64,000 bases of DNA, taken from Pelolinea submarina. Lineage in GTDB: Bacteria; Chloroflexota; Anaerolineae; Anaerolineales; Anaerolineaceae. Within the stretch, counting starts at the first letter, position 1; each line of letters opens with the position of its first letter. A program made the translations under genes and the position numbers. The notes beneath the pieces are model-generated. The model did not search any database. It was not told the DNA's origin and worked only from the letters and a program-made list of their open reading frames with translations. Positions 52,839 to 61,783 of the stretch are shown here, piece after piece. The DNA is taken from NCBI RefSeq assembly GCF_003966975.1, contig NZ_AP018437.1:1922001-1986000 (forward strand), read 5' to 3'.

Positions 52839-53534
52839 TTAATTCCGTCTGCGGCCACCGCTGAAAAGCATAACGTAGTACAACAGGGTGGAGAGCGCCT
52901 GCACGGCACCGGCCACATAGGTCAGCGCGGCGGCATCCAACACACTGTTGACACCGGCCATCTCACTTTGATAGACGATACCTGATGTGGAAAGCATTTC
53001 CTTGGCACGGCGTGAGGCATCCACTTCCACCGGAATGGTCACCAGGGCGAACAGGGCTGTGGCGGCAAACAGGATAAGGCCAACCAGGGCCAGGTTGGAG
53101 CTGTTGAAGAACCACCCAACCATGAAGATGATCGGGCCCAACCAGCTGCCTAATTGCACGGAGGGCACCATCAGCGAGCGCAGTTTGAGCGGGCCGTAGC
53201 CGTCGGCATGCTGTAAGGCGTGCCCGGCTTCATGCGCAGCCACACCGGCTGCGGCCACGCTGGGCGTGGCGTAAACGGACTGGCTCAGGTTGAGCACCTT
53301 GGTGCGCGGATCATAGTTGTCGCTTAAATTACCGCGAACTTGCTGGATCTGCACGTCCCGCAAGCCTTTGGCGTCCAGCACCGCACGCGCGACTTCCGCG
53401 CCGGTCATACCGTTGCTGGTGCGCACTTTGGAATATTTATTGAAAGCCCCTTTGACCTTGGCCTGGGCGTACAAGCCCAGAATCAGGGCGGGCAAACTGA
53501 TCAAGATATATAAACCATAACCACCGAAGTACAT
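52839..53534 (-). CDS. YugP-like membrane zinc metallopeptidase
   Basis: A 231-residue membrane-bound peptidase of the YugP (PF04298-type) family. Membrane spans at about 5-24, 125-145, 148-170 and 200-225. The zinc motif AAHEAGHALQHADGYGPL has HEAGH at 101-105. The family-typical SDNYDPRTKVLNLSQSVYATPSVAAAGVAA precedes it, and AGVNSVLDAAALTYVAGAVQAL is at the end. The start ATG 53534 has GGAGTCAG. The substrate is unknown; orientation suggests a cytoplasmic or membrane-plane active site. Confidence 0.9.
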   Translation of the reverse strand: MYFGGYGLYILISLPALILGLYAQAKVKGAFNKYSKVRTSNGMTGAEVARAVLDAKGLRDVQIQQVRGNLSDNYDPRTKVLNLSQSVYATPSVAAAGVAAHEAGHALQHADGYGPLKLRSLMVPSVQLGSWLGPIIFMVGWFFNSSNLALVGLILFAATALFALVTIPVEVDASRRAKEMLSTSGIVYQSEMAGVNSVLDAAALTYVAGAVQALSTLLYYVMLFSGGRRRN

Positions 53535-53642
53535 TCTGACTCCTTATTTTCTACCTAATTTTCACAATTATTATACGATTGGCGGGGCATTTGGTTGTAA
53601 TAAATTTATAAAAAAGCTATCAATATTAAGTTAAATAATTAG

Positions 53643-53714
53643 TGTCCCTGGGGGGACTCGAACTCCCGCTTCTAGCTCCGGAGGCTAGCGCTCTATCCAC
53701 TGAGCTACAGGGAC
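53643..53714 (-). tRNA. tRNA-Arg (anticodon CCG)
   Basis: 72 nt. Acceptor GTCCCTG / CAGGGAC, discriminator A, D-arm GCTCAGTGGATAGAGC, anticodon arm CTAGC-CTCCGGA-GCTAG (anticodon CCG), short variable loop AAGC, T-arm GGGAG-TTCGAGT-CCCCC. The T-stem carries one A-C mismatch at its fourth pair. CCA is not encoded. The gene stands alone between the peptidase gene and a repeat-rich spacer. Confidence 0.93.
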
Positions 53715-53744
53715 ACACGTTTCTGATTTTACCACGGGGAGGGG

Positions 53745-54149
53745 GATTTGGTTTGGTGTTATCAAGATAGAGAATGTTGACCTGTGAAGTTCAGCCCCTC
53801 TCCGGCTCTCCCTATTTCGACGAAGTCGAAATAGGGAGAGAGTTAAGTTATTAAATATCTGTGTTTATCTATGTCCATCTGTGGTTAGATGATTTTAAAT
53901 CCAGTCGAGTCGAGATCTTTCATGCTTCGCACTCAGGATGACTAGCGAGGGGGAATCCGTCAAAGACTCATGATTTACTCTAATAGGAATTATTCGGATT
54001 ATCTGTGTGAATCAAATTTAAGAGAAAAGGTTATAAATATCTGTGTTCATCTGTGGTTAAAATAGGCGTTTACCCAGAATTTACACATTTGCGCATATAT
54101 TTTTATTAAATACGTGTACAATAAAGGGCGATTTTGTACAGGATAAACA
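53745..54149. repeat. Spacer with dispersed short repeats and a perfect 35-nt hairpin
   Basis: No gene is seen. It contains a perfect hairpin with 16-bp arms CTCTCCCTATTTCGAC / GTCGAAATAGGGAGAG and loop GAA (53806-53840). There are two copies of an AAATATCTGTGTTyATCT..GTGGTTA element: 53853-53887 with an extra 10-nt unit, 54035-54060 without. A stretch reading GAGATCTTTCATGCTTCGCA and then CTCAGGATGAC (53912-53942) resembles repeats I associate with many environmental genomes. A TACAAT at 54117-54122 may belong to the promoter of the next gene. Confidence 0.65.
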
Positions 54150-54875
54150 ATGCGTATCTTCTTCGTCAGACACGGACAATCGGAAAACAACGCCCTGTGG
54201 GCGCGCACACAGTCGCGCCAGGGTCGTATGGCCGACCCGGTGATCACCGACCTGGGCCGCCGCCAACTGACCTATACCGCCCAGTTCCTGGATTTTTGCC
54301 TGACGGGCGATATCAGCGCGACCAATGACCCTTCCTGCTGCACGATGGAATCCGGCGTGGTGTACCTGTTTTGCAGCCTGATGGAACGCTCGGTGCAGTC
54401 GGCCGAGATCATCGCGGAACGACTGAACCTGCCGCTGATGGCCGACCTGGATATTCATGAGAACGGCGGCATCTACAATCACCATCCCGAGACGGAAGAA
54501 CCTTTAGGCGAGAGCGGCAAAACGCGCGCTTATTACGAATGCAATTATCCTGACCTGATCCTGCCTAAAGAAATGAATGACATGGGCTGGTGGAACCGGC
54601 CATTTGAAAAGCGCGAAGATTCGACCCTGCGCGCGCAGCGCGTACTGCAAACCCTACATGAACGCCACGGGCACAGCGGCGATACTATCATCCTGGTCAG
54701 CCATGGGGGTTTTTATAACTACTTCCTCAGCGCTGTCTTGGGTGTGGCGCGGCCGGAACACGTCTGGTTCGAACTCTTCAATGGGGCAGTCACGCTGATC
54801 CAATATGAGGACGACAGCGCCAATATTATGTACTGCAACCGTTACAATTTCATCCCCAGCGATTTGGTTTCATAA
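54150..54875 (+). CDS. Histidine phosphatase family protein (phosphoglycerate mutase-like)
   Basis: A 241-residue phosphatase of the histidine phosphatase superfamily. The phospho-acceptor motif is FVRHGQSENNALW (His8). The second arginine region is in LMERSVQSAEIIAERL, and the second histidine in LVSHGGFYNYFL. A 20-residue insert around FLTGDISATNDPSCCTMESG is unlike plain cofactor-dependent mutases, so a different phosphoester substrate is likely. AGGA lies 7 nt before the ATG. It is a monocistronic gene convergent with dusB. Confidence 0.87.
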   Translation: MRIFFVRHGQSENNALWARTQSRQGRMADPVITDLGRRQLTYTAQFLDFCLTGDISATNDPSCCTMESGVVYLFCSLMERSVQSAEIIAERLNLPLMADLDIHENGGIYNHHPETEEPLGESGKTRAYYECNYPDLILPKEMNDMGWWNRPFEKREDSTLRAQRVLQTLHERHGHSGDTIILVSHGGFYNYFLSAVLGVARPEHVWFELFNGAVTLIQYEDDSANIMYCNRYNFIPSDLVS

Positions 54876-54902
54876 ATTTCCCCAACGACAACCAATCTAT
54901 TT

Positions 54903-55859
54903 CTATGCGTCTTTCAACGCATCCTTAAGTGCTTCAACCGGTTCCAGGTTGTTCAGAATGGGTTTGTAGTCCAAATTAGCAAACTGCGGGCAATCCAGGT
55001 AAGCTTTCAGGTGTTTGCGGAAAGTGAAAGAGGCTTTTTCCGCGCCAAAAAAGGCAGCCATCGCATTCCAATGGCGCTGAATTACAGCCAGAATTTCCTC
55101 TTTTGGTAATTCGGTTTTCTCTACACGGGAAAACAGCCAGGGATTACCCAACGCTGCGCGTCCAATCATGACGGCGTCGCAGCCGGTTTCGGAAAACATT
55201 TTGTCAATTTCTGCCACCGAAGTAATATCCCCGTTGCCGATCACCGGAATACCCGCGCGCTGCTTGATCTCACGGATGGGCCTCCAATCGCTGGGCACAG
55301 ACCAATTCTGTTTACGGGTGCGCCCGTGTACAGCCAGCGCAGCCGCGCCGTGTTTTTCCAACAATTCGGCTACTTCCAGGTAATTGCGATGCTCTTCGTC
55401 GTACCCGATACGAATCTTAGCGGTGATGGGAATGTCGATCTCGGCTTTCAACAGGTGAAAGGTTTCCTCGAGGAGCTGCGGCTGGGCCAACATCCCGGCG
55501 CCCGCGCCGCGCCCGGCCACGCGCCGCACGGAGCAGCCCAGGTTGATATCAAAGAAATCGGGTTGATCGGCTAGCAGTAATTTGGCAGCCGTGAGGAATT
55601 GCTCCGGCTGGCTGCCGTAGAGCTGAAAACCGACCGGCCGTTCCATTGGAGAAAAGGCAATGCGGCGATCGAGGTTGTTCAGGCGCGCGGGCACATCCAT
55701 TACGTTGATGAATTCGGTGTAAGTGACAGCCGAACCCATTTCGCGGAAGAGCGCGCGGGTAGGCTGGTCGCAAATGCCGTCCATAGGCGCCAGGATCAGG
55801 TCGCCGTGCACAGGAATTGACCCGATATGGAAAACGGGCTGGGAGGGCTGCTTATCCAT
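54903..55859 (-). CDS. dusB: tRNA-dihydrouridine synthase
   Basis: A 318-residue FMN-dependent enzyme that reduces uridines in tRNA. Barrel features: LILAPMDGICDQPTRALFREMG, FQLYGSQPEQFLTAA, the catalytic cysteine in FDINLGCSVRRVAGRGAGAGML, HGRTRKQNWSVPSDW, VIGNGDITSV and GCDAVMIGRAALGNPWLF. The catalytic loop has Cys-Ser where most relatives have Cys-Pro. A C-terminal helical domain is present. ATG 55859 is used (a TTG precedes it) and the ribosome site is weak. It begins 9 nt after the homocysteine methyltransferase gene, so the two are probably co-transcribed. The exact Dus subgroup is inferred. Confidence 0.9.
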   Translation of the reverse strand: MDKQPSQPVFHIGSIPVHGDLILAPMDGICDQPTRALFREMGSAVTYTEFINVMDVPARLNNLDRRIAFSPMERPVGFQLYGSQPEQFLTAAKLLLADQPDFFDINLGCSVRRVAGRGAGAGMLAQPQLLEETFHLLKAEIDIPITAKIRIGYDEEHRNYLEVAELLEKHGAAALAVHGRTRKQNWSVPSDWRPIREIKQRAGIPVIGNGDITSVAEIDKMFSETGCDAVMIGRAALGNPWLFSRVEKTELPKEEILAVIQRHWNAMAAFFGAEKASFTFRKHLKAYLDCPQFANLDYKPILNNLEPVEALKDALKDA

Positions 55860-55868
55860 CAAAAGATA

Positions 55869-56759
55869 CTAAGAACGCAGGGTTTTGACCTGGTTGGCGA
55901 TAGCCTTTAGGTGCGCAGGTGAAGTGCCGCAGCAGCCGCCAATGATGCGCGCGCCGGCATCCACCCAACTTTGTACCCGGGAGGACATGATTTCAGGGGT
56001 GACATCGTAAACCGGATGACCTTCCTCATCTAATTGAGGCAGCCCGGCGTTGGGCTTGAACCAGATGGGCAGGTCAGTGGCGTCCGCCAGTTCTTTCAAT
56101 GCGTTAAGGTTATCATCCAGGCTCTTGCCACAGTTGATACCCAAAGAGGTCAATCCCAGACCGGTCATTTGTTTAGCGAACTGGCTGGGCGAAACACCCA
56201 TCATGGTGCGTGTGCCGCGGTCAAAGGAAAAGGAAACAATTAAAGGCAGTTCGCTGACGGCCTGCACACCGCGCACGGCGGCGCCAACCTCGGCCAAATC
56301 AAACTGGGTTTCGATAATCAGTAGATCCACACCGGCCTTGCTGAGCAGTTCCGCCTGCTCCTGATAAAACCGTTGGGCATCGGCTTCATCCAACAATCCC
56401 AAAGGTTTGAGCATCTGCCCCAGCGGGCCCAGAGAACCACCTACCAGCGCGCCGGTTTTCTCGGCGGCGGTTTTAGCCAGGCTGACGGCAGCTTGATTGA
56501 CTGCCTGAAAATGGCTGGCCAGTCCGTTGGCTTCCAGCCGCGGCATGGAAGCGCCGAAGGTGCAGGTCAGGATGATATCCGAACCGGCTTTCAGAAAATC
56601 GTCGTGCAAACCCAAAATGCCGTCCGGGTTGGAGAGTACCCAGTATTCCGCGGCGGTGCCCTGCGGCAGGCCGCGCTGCATCAGGTTGGTGCCGGTGGCG
56701 CCATCCGAGATCAGATAGCGTTTCTCATCCAGTAGTTTCAAAAAGGCTTCTTTTTTCAT
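55869..56759 (-). CDS. Homocysteine S-methyltransferase family protein
   Basis: A 296-residue zinc-dependent methyltransferase barrel like the N-terminal module of MetH or like MmuM/BHMT. It would move a methyl group from a donor to homocysteine or another thiol. Visible: LISDGATGTNLMQRGLP, DIILTCTFGASMPRLEANGL, and the zinc cysteines in SLGINCGKS and IIGGCCGTSPAHL. ATG 56759 has AAGGA 8 nt upstream; longer starts are rejected. There are no cobalamin or folate domains in the same chain or nearby, so the methyl donor is not evident. It lies between chrA and dusB on the same strand. Confidence 0.88.
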   Translation of the reverse strand: MKKEAFLKLLDEKRYLISDGATGTNLMQRGLPQGTAAEYWVLSNPDGILGLHDDFLKAGSDIILTCTFGASMPRLEANGLASHFQAVNQAAVSLAKTAAEKTGALVGGSLGPLGQMLKPLGLLDEADAQRFYQEQAELLSKAGVDLLIIETQFDLAEVGAAVRGVQAVSELPLIVSFSFDRGTRTMMGVSPSQFAKQMTGLGLTSLGINCGKSLDDNLNALKELADATDLPIWFKPNAGLPQLDEEGHPVYDVTPEIMSSRVQSWVDAGARIIGGCCGTSPAHLKAIANQVKTLRS

Positions 56760-56776
56760 GGCAATATCCTTATCTT

Positions 56777-57928
56777 TTAAAACAGGTACAACTTGGTCAG
56801 GCCAAACAGGAATCCACCCAGAATGATCCAAATGGCATCTACTTTATAGCGGAACAGCAGGAACAGCGAAAAAGCGGTCAACAGAGCGGTAGGGATGTCA
56901 ATGATGGCTGCCTGGTAAATACCAAAAGTAGTGTGGGCGATTAATGCAACTGCGCTGGCGGTGACGCCTTTGAGGAAATATTGCACCAGCGGGATGCGGC
57001 TGATCTTGGGCAGATACTTGCCGGTCAAGATGACGATCATAAACGAGGGGATGTACATTCCCAGGGATGCTACCAACGCACCCGGCAGCCCGGCGATGAC
57101 GTAACCGGCGAAGGTAGCCGTGGATGAAATGGGGCCGGGGGTGATCTGGCCGGCAGCCACAGCATCCAACATCTGCTGGTAGGTCAGCCAATGGTATTGG
57201 TTGACTACCTGGCGCTGCATGAAGGCTATCAACACGTAAGTGCTGCCAAACAACAACGCGCCGACTTTCAGGAAGAACAATCCCAATTGCAGCAGCTGGT
57301 TCCTGGCGGCGCTGACTAGGCTCAATTTGGCCTGATACAAGCTGGTGAAGCCCAAAAAGAGAGGCATAAAATTGGTGACGGGTTTGGAATAAAACAGCAT
57401 TGCCAATAAGCCGCTGCCGAAGATGAGCGGCACTTCGTCCACACCCAGGAAAGCAGCCAGCAGGCTCAAGCCGCCAATGATGAGCGTCTTGTAATCCGTG
57501 AAGGCCGATTTCCCCAAGCGCAGAAAGGCAGTGGTCAGAATGGCGGCAACCACCGGGTTGATGCCCTGGAATAGGCTGGTCACTTCGGGCAAGTTGCCGA
57601 ATTTGACGTAAATGATGCCCAAAATAAGGCTGAGTGTTGCACCCGGCAGGACGAAACTCAGCCCGCCGACCAGCAAACCGGGCAGCCCGGCACAGATATA
57701 GCCCAGATGGGCTGACATTTCGGTGGCGTTGGGGCCGGGCACGATGTTGGTGGCAGCCAGCATTTCCATGAAATATTGTGAAGAAACCCATTTGCGTTTA
57801 TGAACGGCTTCTTCCTCCATCATGCCAATCGTAACGGCGGGACCACCGAATCCGATGGTCCCGATTTTGAAGAAGAATGCTGCCAGTTCCAGTAGCGATG
57901 CTTTTTTTGCGGGTGAAACTTGTTCCAT
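56777..57928 (-). CDS. chrA: Chromate transporter (CHR family, two-domain)
   Basis: A 383-residue membrane transporter with two homologous halves. The first half has FFFKIGTIGFGGPAVTIGMMEEE and NIVPGPNATEMSAHLGY; the second has FFLKVGALLFGSTYVLIAFM and GQITPGPISSTATFAGYVIAG. These are the GFGGP and PGP repeats of the CHR superfamily, about 10-12 spans in all. It exports chromate or imports/exports a related anion such as sulfate. ATG 57928 lies 1 nt after the stop of the molybdenum hydroxylase gene, so translation is likely coupled. Molybdate and chromate are similar anions, which makes this pairing interesting, but a molybdate role is only speculation. Confidence 0.9.
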   Translation of the reverse strand: MEQVSPAKKASLLELAAFFFKIGTIGFGGPAVTIGMMEEEAVHKRKWVSSQYFMEMLAATNIVPGPNATEMSAHLGYICAGLPGLLVGGLSFVLPGATLSLILGIIYVKFGNLPEVTSLFQGINPVVAAILTTAFLRLGKSAFTDYKTLIIGGLSLLAAFLGVDEVPLIFGSGLLAMLFYSKPVTNFMPLFLGFTSLYQAKLSLVSAARNQLLQLGLFFLKVGALLFGSTYVLIAFMQRQVVNQYHWLTYQQMLDAVAAGQITPGPISSTATFAGYVIAGLPGALVASLGMYIPSFMIVILTGKYLPKISRIPLVQYFLKGVTASAVALIAHTTFGIYQAAIIDIPTALLTAFSLFLLFRYKVDAIWIILGGFLFGLTKLYLF

Positions 57929-57929
57929 C

Positions 57930-60848
57930 CTACTTGAGACCGGCCTTGAATTTTTCCGGTGTGATGGGCAGATCGCGATACCAGACACCGGTGGCGTTGT
58001 GCAGCGCACTCACCATGGAGGGTGCTGTGCCGTCCACGGATAATTCAGCGATGGATTTAGCGCCGTAAGGGCCGCTGGGCTCATCGGTCTGCACAAAGAT
58101 CACATCCAACGGAGGCAATTCATCCGATTTAAACATCTTGTAACTGGCGAAGTCATCATTGGTGATGTGGCCTTCTTCATCATAGTAAGTATCTTCCATC
58201 ATGGTAAAGCCCAGCGCCTGCGCCAGACCGCCTTCCACCTGCCCGGCGGCTGTGAGCGGGTTGATCACGCGCCCGCAGTCCACAATCATCAACATACGTT
58301 CGACCTCGATCTCACCGGTCTCGGTATTGACCTTGACCTCGGAGAACTGCGCGCCGGTAGGCGGCGGGCTGACATAGCTGACGTGTGATTCGGTTGCCAT
58401 AATCTGGTGCTGATCAAGGTTATGCAGGCTGCTCAAGCCGACTTCCTGCAATGTAACGGCGCTTTCATCGGGGGCGATGACAGTACGGTCCAGGATGGTC
58501 AACTCCTCGGGGTTATCCCATTTGAGCATCTTGGCGGCTTGTTCCAGGATCTGGCCGCGTACATTCTTGGCGGCTTTCACAACTGCGCCGCCGCTGATGT
58601 AGGTGGTCGAGCTGGCGTAAGCACCCTTGTCAAAGGGGGTGAAATCCGTATCTGAGGAATACACGATCATATCCTCGATGGGTACACCCAATTGCTCGGC
58701 GGCCATTTGTGCCAGAATGGTATCGGAACCGGTACCCAGATCGGTGGCGCCGATCAACAGGTTGAAGGAGCCGTCGTCGTTCATCTTGATGGTGGCGGCA
58801 GCCATATCCAGGCCGGCAATACCGCTGCCGTGGATCATGACAGCCATGCCGATGCCGCGTTTGACCGGTCCGCTCTGGTTCTTATACAGTTCACGTTTCT
58901 TATAAAAATCGGTGGCTTCCAAACCAACCTTGACGCACTCATCCAGCGCGCTGGTGGCCATAGCTTGATCGTAGCCCTCGCGGCCTTCGCCCAGTTTGCG
59001 GGCCATGTGCATGTTTTCGCCCAGTTTGAGCCAGTTCTTTTTCTTGAACGCCACCACGTCCAGGTTGAGCTTTTCGGCGATTTCTTCCATCAAAGCCTCA
59101 ACGGCAAATTGTTCCTGCATGGCGCCGTAGCCGCGATACGCGCCGGCCGGCGGGGTGGTGGTGTAGACTACGTCGCAGATAAAGCGCGAGTTGGGGGCGT
59201 TATAAAGCGTCAAGCCTTTGAAACCGCCCACCATGTTGACGGTCAGGCCGTGCGTGCCGTAAGCGCCGGTATCGCCAATCAAACGCAGCTCATTGGCAAC
59301 CAACATTTCATCTTTGATGCCGAGCTTATAGTGAATGATCTGGCGATGGCGCGAGCGTCCGCTGGTGAATTCCTGGCTGCGGGTGTATTCCATGCGCACC
59401 GGCTTACCGGTGGCGATGGTCAGGTGCGCGCATAAGTCTTCCAGCAGGACTTCCTGCTTGCCGCCGAAACCGCCGCCGATGCGGGGTTTGACCACGCGGA
59501 TGTCCTTGATGGGTAAACCAATCAGGGGCGCGATGATGCGGCGCACGTGGAAGGGCACCTGGGTGCTGGTGCGCACCACCAGGCGGCTGTCCTCATCAAA
59601 GTAGGTGATGCAGACGTGCGGTTCCATCTGGCCGTGCTGCTGTTTGGGAGTTTTGAATTCGCCCTCAAAAACATGGTCGCAAGCCGCGAATGTACCATCC
59701 ACGTCGCCCACTTCGGCTTCGATGTGATGCACGATGTTGTGTTTGGCGTCGAAAATACCTTCCGTATCGCTTTCATCGTGAATGACCGGAGCGCCGTCTT
59801 CCATTGCCGCCCGCATATCCAGGACGGGTTCGAGCACTTCGTAATCCACCTTAATTAATTCCAGCGCCTTTTCGGCAATTTCCAGCGTATCCGCGGCCAC
59901 GATGGCCACACGGTCACCGACGTGCCGTACTTTGTTGTCCAATGAAACCTGATCGTGCGGCAGGGGCTGCGGATAGCTTTGGCCGCCGGTGGCATATTTG
60001 ATGCGCGGGATATCTTTATAAGTAATCACGGCGCGCACGCCCGGCAGCGCTTTGGCCGCGCTGGTGTCGATGTCGCGAATGCGCGCGTGTGCGTGCGGGC
60101 TGGTCAGCAGCGTGCCGAACAGCATGCCTTCCGGCTGGACGTCATCGGTGAAGGCCGGCTTGCCGGTTACCAGCTTGACGCCGTCTACTTTCTGGCTGGG
60201 CTTGCCGACTTCCACCAGTTTGGGCATTTTTTCAGGGGTGATCACCAGCGGAAGCAGCGGTGCTTTGTTGCCGTCTTTGCGGTAATAGGCAGCGGGCAGC
60301 TTCACTTCGCTGATGTCTTTTGAATAGAAATATTCCGAAGGAACGTAGGGCGGCAGGCTCTCGCCGCGCATGCTGGCGGCAGCGCGCAGCACCGCGTCCA
60401 CGATGCGCACGTAGCCGGTGCAGCGGCATAACACACCCGACAGGGCTTTGCGCACATCCGCGGGTTGGGGATTTTTGTTCTTATCCAGGAACGCTTTGGC
60501 CGTCAGCAGTTGGGCTGGGGTGCAGAAACCGCACTGGATGGCGCCGGTTTCCAAAAATGCCTTCTGCAGCGGGTGCAGGTTGTGCTCATTCCCTAACGAT
60601 TCCAACGTCTCCACGCTTTTACCGTCCATGCTCTGCATGAAGAGCAGGCAGGATTTGGCGGGAACGCCGTTCACCAGCACGGTGCACATTCCGCAGTCGC
60701 CTTCACGGCAGCCGTTTTTGACGCTCTTAAAACCGGTTTTGCGCAGGAAATCCAACAGGTTTTGCTTGGGCGGCACGGAATAGGACTGGGTTTGGCCGTT
60801 AATAGTGAGGGAAACTTGGATGAGTTCAGACTGAGGGATTTTATCCAT
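57930..60848 (-). CDS. Xanthine dehydrogenase family, fused 2Fe-2S and molybdopterin subunits
   Basis: A 972-residue fused molybdenum hydroxylase. Residues about 8-165 are the iron-sulfur domain with GCREGDCGMCTV, a Cys in AKSC, CGFCTPAQ and CRCTGYVRI (all eight Cys). Residues about 205-970 are the molybdopterin domain with GGGFGGKQE, AYRGYGAMQEQ, GATDLGTGSD and the terminal catalytic Glu in GPYGAKSIAEL. This differs from the other such enzyme in the window, where the two parts are separate. No FAD subunit is present. The substrate could be a purine, aldehyde or N-heterocycle. A minus-strand TTGTCT (60943-60938 region) and TAAAAT upstream may be its promoter. Confidence 0.92.
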   Translation of the reverse strand: MDKIPQSELIQVSLTINGQTQSYSVPPKQNLLDFLRKTGFKSVKNGCREGDCGMCTVLVNGVPAKSCLLFMQSMDGKSVETLESLGNEHNLHPLQKAFLETGAIQCGFCTPAQLLTAKAFLDKNKNPQPADVRKALSGVLCRCTGYVRIVDAVLRAAASMRGESLPPYVPSEYFYSKDISEVKLPAAYYRKDGNKAPLLPLVITPEKMPKLVEVGKPSQKVDGVKLVTGKPAFTDDVQPEGMLFGTLLTSPHAHARIRDIDTSAAKALPGVRAVITYKDIPRIKYATGGQSYPQPLPHDQVSLDNKVRHVGDRVAIVAADTLEIAEKALELIKVDYEVLEPVLDMRAAMEDGAPVIHDESDTEGIFDAKHNIVHHIEAEVGDVDGTFAACDHVFEGEFKTPKQQHGQMEPHVCITYFDEDSRLVVRTSTQVPFHVRRIIAPLIGLPIKDIRVVKPRIGGGFGGKQEVLLEDLCAHLTIATGKPVRMEYTRSQEFTSGRSRHRQIIHYKLGIKDEMLVANELRLIGDTGAYGTHGLTVNMVGGFKGLTLYNAPNSRFICDVVYTTTPPAGAYRGYGAMQEQFAVEALMEEIAEKLNLDVVAFKKKNWLKLGENMHMARKLGEGREGYDQAMATSALDECVKVGLEATDFYKKRELYKNQSGPVKRGIGMAVMIHGSGIAGLDMAAATIKMNDDGSFNLLIGATDLGTGSDTILAQMAAEQLGVPIEDMIVYSSDTDFTPFDKGAYASSTTYISGGAVVKAAKNVRGQILEQAAKMLKWDNPEELTILDRTVIAPDESAVTLQEVGLSSLHNLDQHQIMATESHVSYVSPPPTGAQFSEVKVNTETGEIEVERMLMIVDCGRVINPLTAAGQVEGGLAQALGFTMMEDTYYDEEGHITNDDFASYKMFKSDELPPLDVIFVQTDEPSGPYGAKSIAELSVDGTAPSMVSALHNATGVWYRDLPITPEKFKAGLK

Positions 60849-61005
60849 CGCTTTTTACGCTCCTTGGAATAGGCTAAATAAAAACAAGTGCAACTTTAAC
60901 ATCCTGATTTGATTTTACTATAATCAGATTGTCAGACAAAGGAATCTTAAGAAAGTGAGAGAAGTCCTGTAAATCAGGTGATTTTAGGTAACCAAAAAGG
61001 AATCG

Positions 61006-61281
61006 TCAGGCACATTCCTTTGCGTTGATAAATGCTCCTAAGGCGCCGCAAAACGCCATGATCGTGAAAACGCCCGCGATGATAGCGCCTTGAATGTACC
61101 CATCTCGGATGGCGGTATAAACCCGATAGCCACAAAAAGCGCCGATCAGTAAAGCGATGATGCCGCCGAAGATGTATTTACCGCGGTCACTTGGGATGCG
61201 GCTGATGATGAAAGCGATCAGCATGCTGACTGCTGTGACGATTACGATTGTGCCAAGTTGATGGGTTGTTCCGATGATCAT
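61006..61281 (-). CDS. Small three-span membrane protein, tandem copy 2
   Basis: 91 residues with three membrane spans (about 10-27, 36-55, 65-84). No family recognised. It is a close paralogue of the gene just upstream (61452-61724). Both begin MIIGTT, share the loop SRxPSDRGK and GYRVYTAIRD / AYRVYTAIRD, and end NAKEC. The ribosome region CTGAGAGGGGTAAAACAA is also shared, so the duplication includes the leader. It lies between an ABC importer and the fused molybdenum hydroxylase gene. Confidence 0.75.
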   Translation of the reverse strand: MIIGTTHQLGTIVIVTAVSMLIAFIISRIPSDRGKYIFGGIIALLIGAFCGYRVYTAIRDGYIQGAIIAGVFTIMAFCGALGAFINAKECA

Positions 61282-61451
61282 TTGTTTTACCCCTCTCAGG
61301 CGAAGATTATGGTTGAGAAATCACAAATCAAGGGAGAATTTTAATCCAAATGGGTTTGGTTGGACTTCAATTGGTTCAGTTCAGTCGGGCATTCGTCATC
61401 GAGGATATCGACGGTCGTTGGATCGTTTTTGGGATCAAAGAAAGCTGAAGG

Positions 61452-61724
61452 TCAGCACTCCTTGGCATTGGCAAAAGCACCGATCGTAACGAAAAATGCC
61501 AGTATTGAGAAAAAGACAGCAATAAAAGCGCCTTGAATATCGCTATCCCGTATAGCGGTATAGACCCGATAAGCACAAAGCACTCCGACCAGCAACGCGA
61601 TGATACCGCTAAGGATGAATTTACCGCGGTCGCTGGGGACGCGGCTGATGACGAAGGCGATCAACATGCCTGCTGCCGTAACGATCGCGATCGTGCCGAG
61701 TTGACTGGTTGTGCCGATGATCAT
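61452..61724 (-). CDS. Small three-span membrane protein, tandem copy 1
   Basis: 90 residues, three membrane spans (about 10-27, 36-55, 65-84), unknown function. Similar to its neighbour along the whole length, with most changes conservative and in the last span. The terminal cysteine of NAKEC is preserved in both copies and could be modified or bind a ligand. The 170 nt between the copies holds no other gene but repeats a TTTTAATCCAA stretch that also occurs after this gene. Confidence 0.75.
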   Translation of the reverse strand: MIIGTTSQLGTIAIVTAAGMLIAFVISRVPSDRGKFILSGIIALLVGVLCAYRVYTAIRDSDIQGAFIAVFFSILAFFVTIGAFANAKEC

Positions 61725-61783
61725 TTGTTTTCCCTCTCTCAGGCGAAAGTATTGGGTGCTAATATATAAATCTACAGAATATT

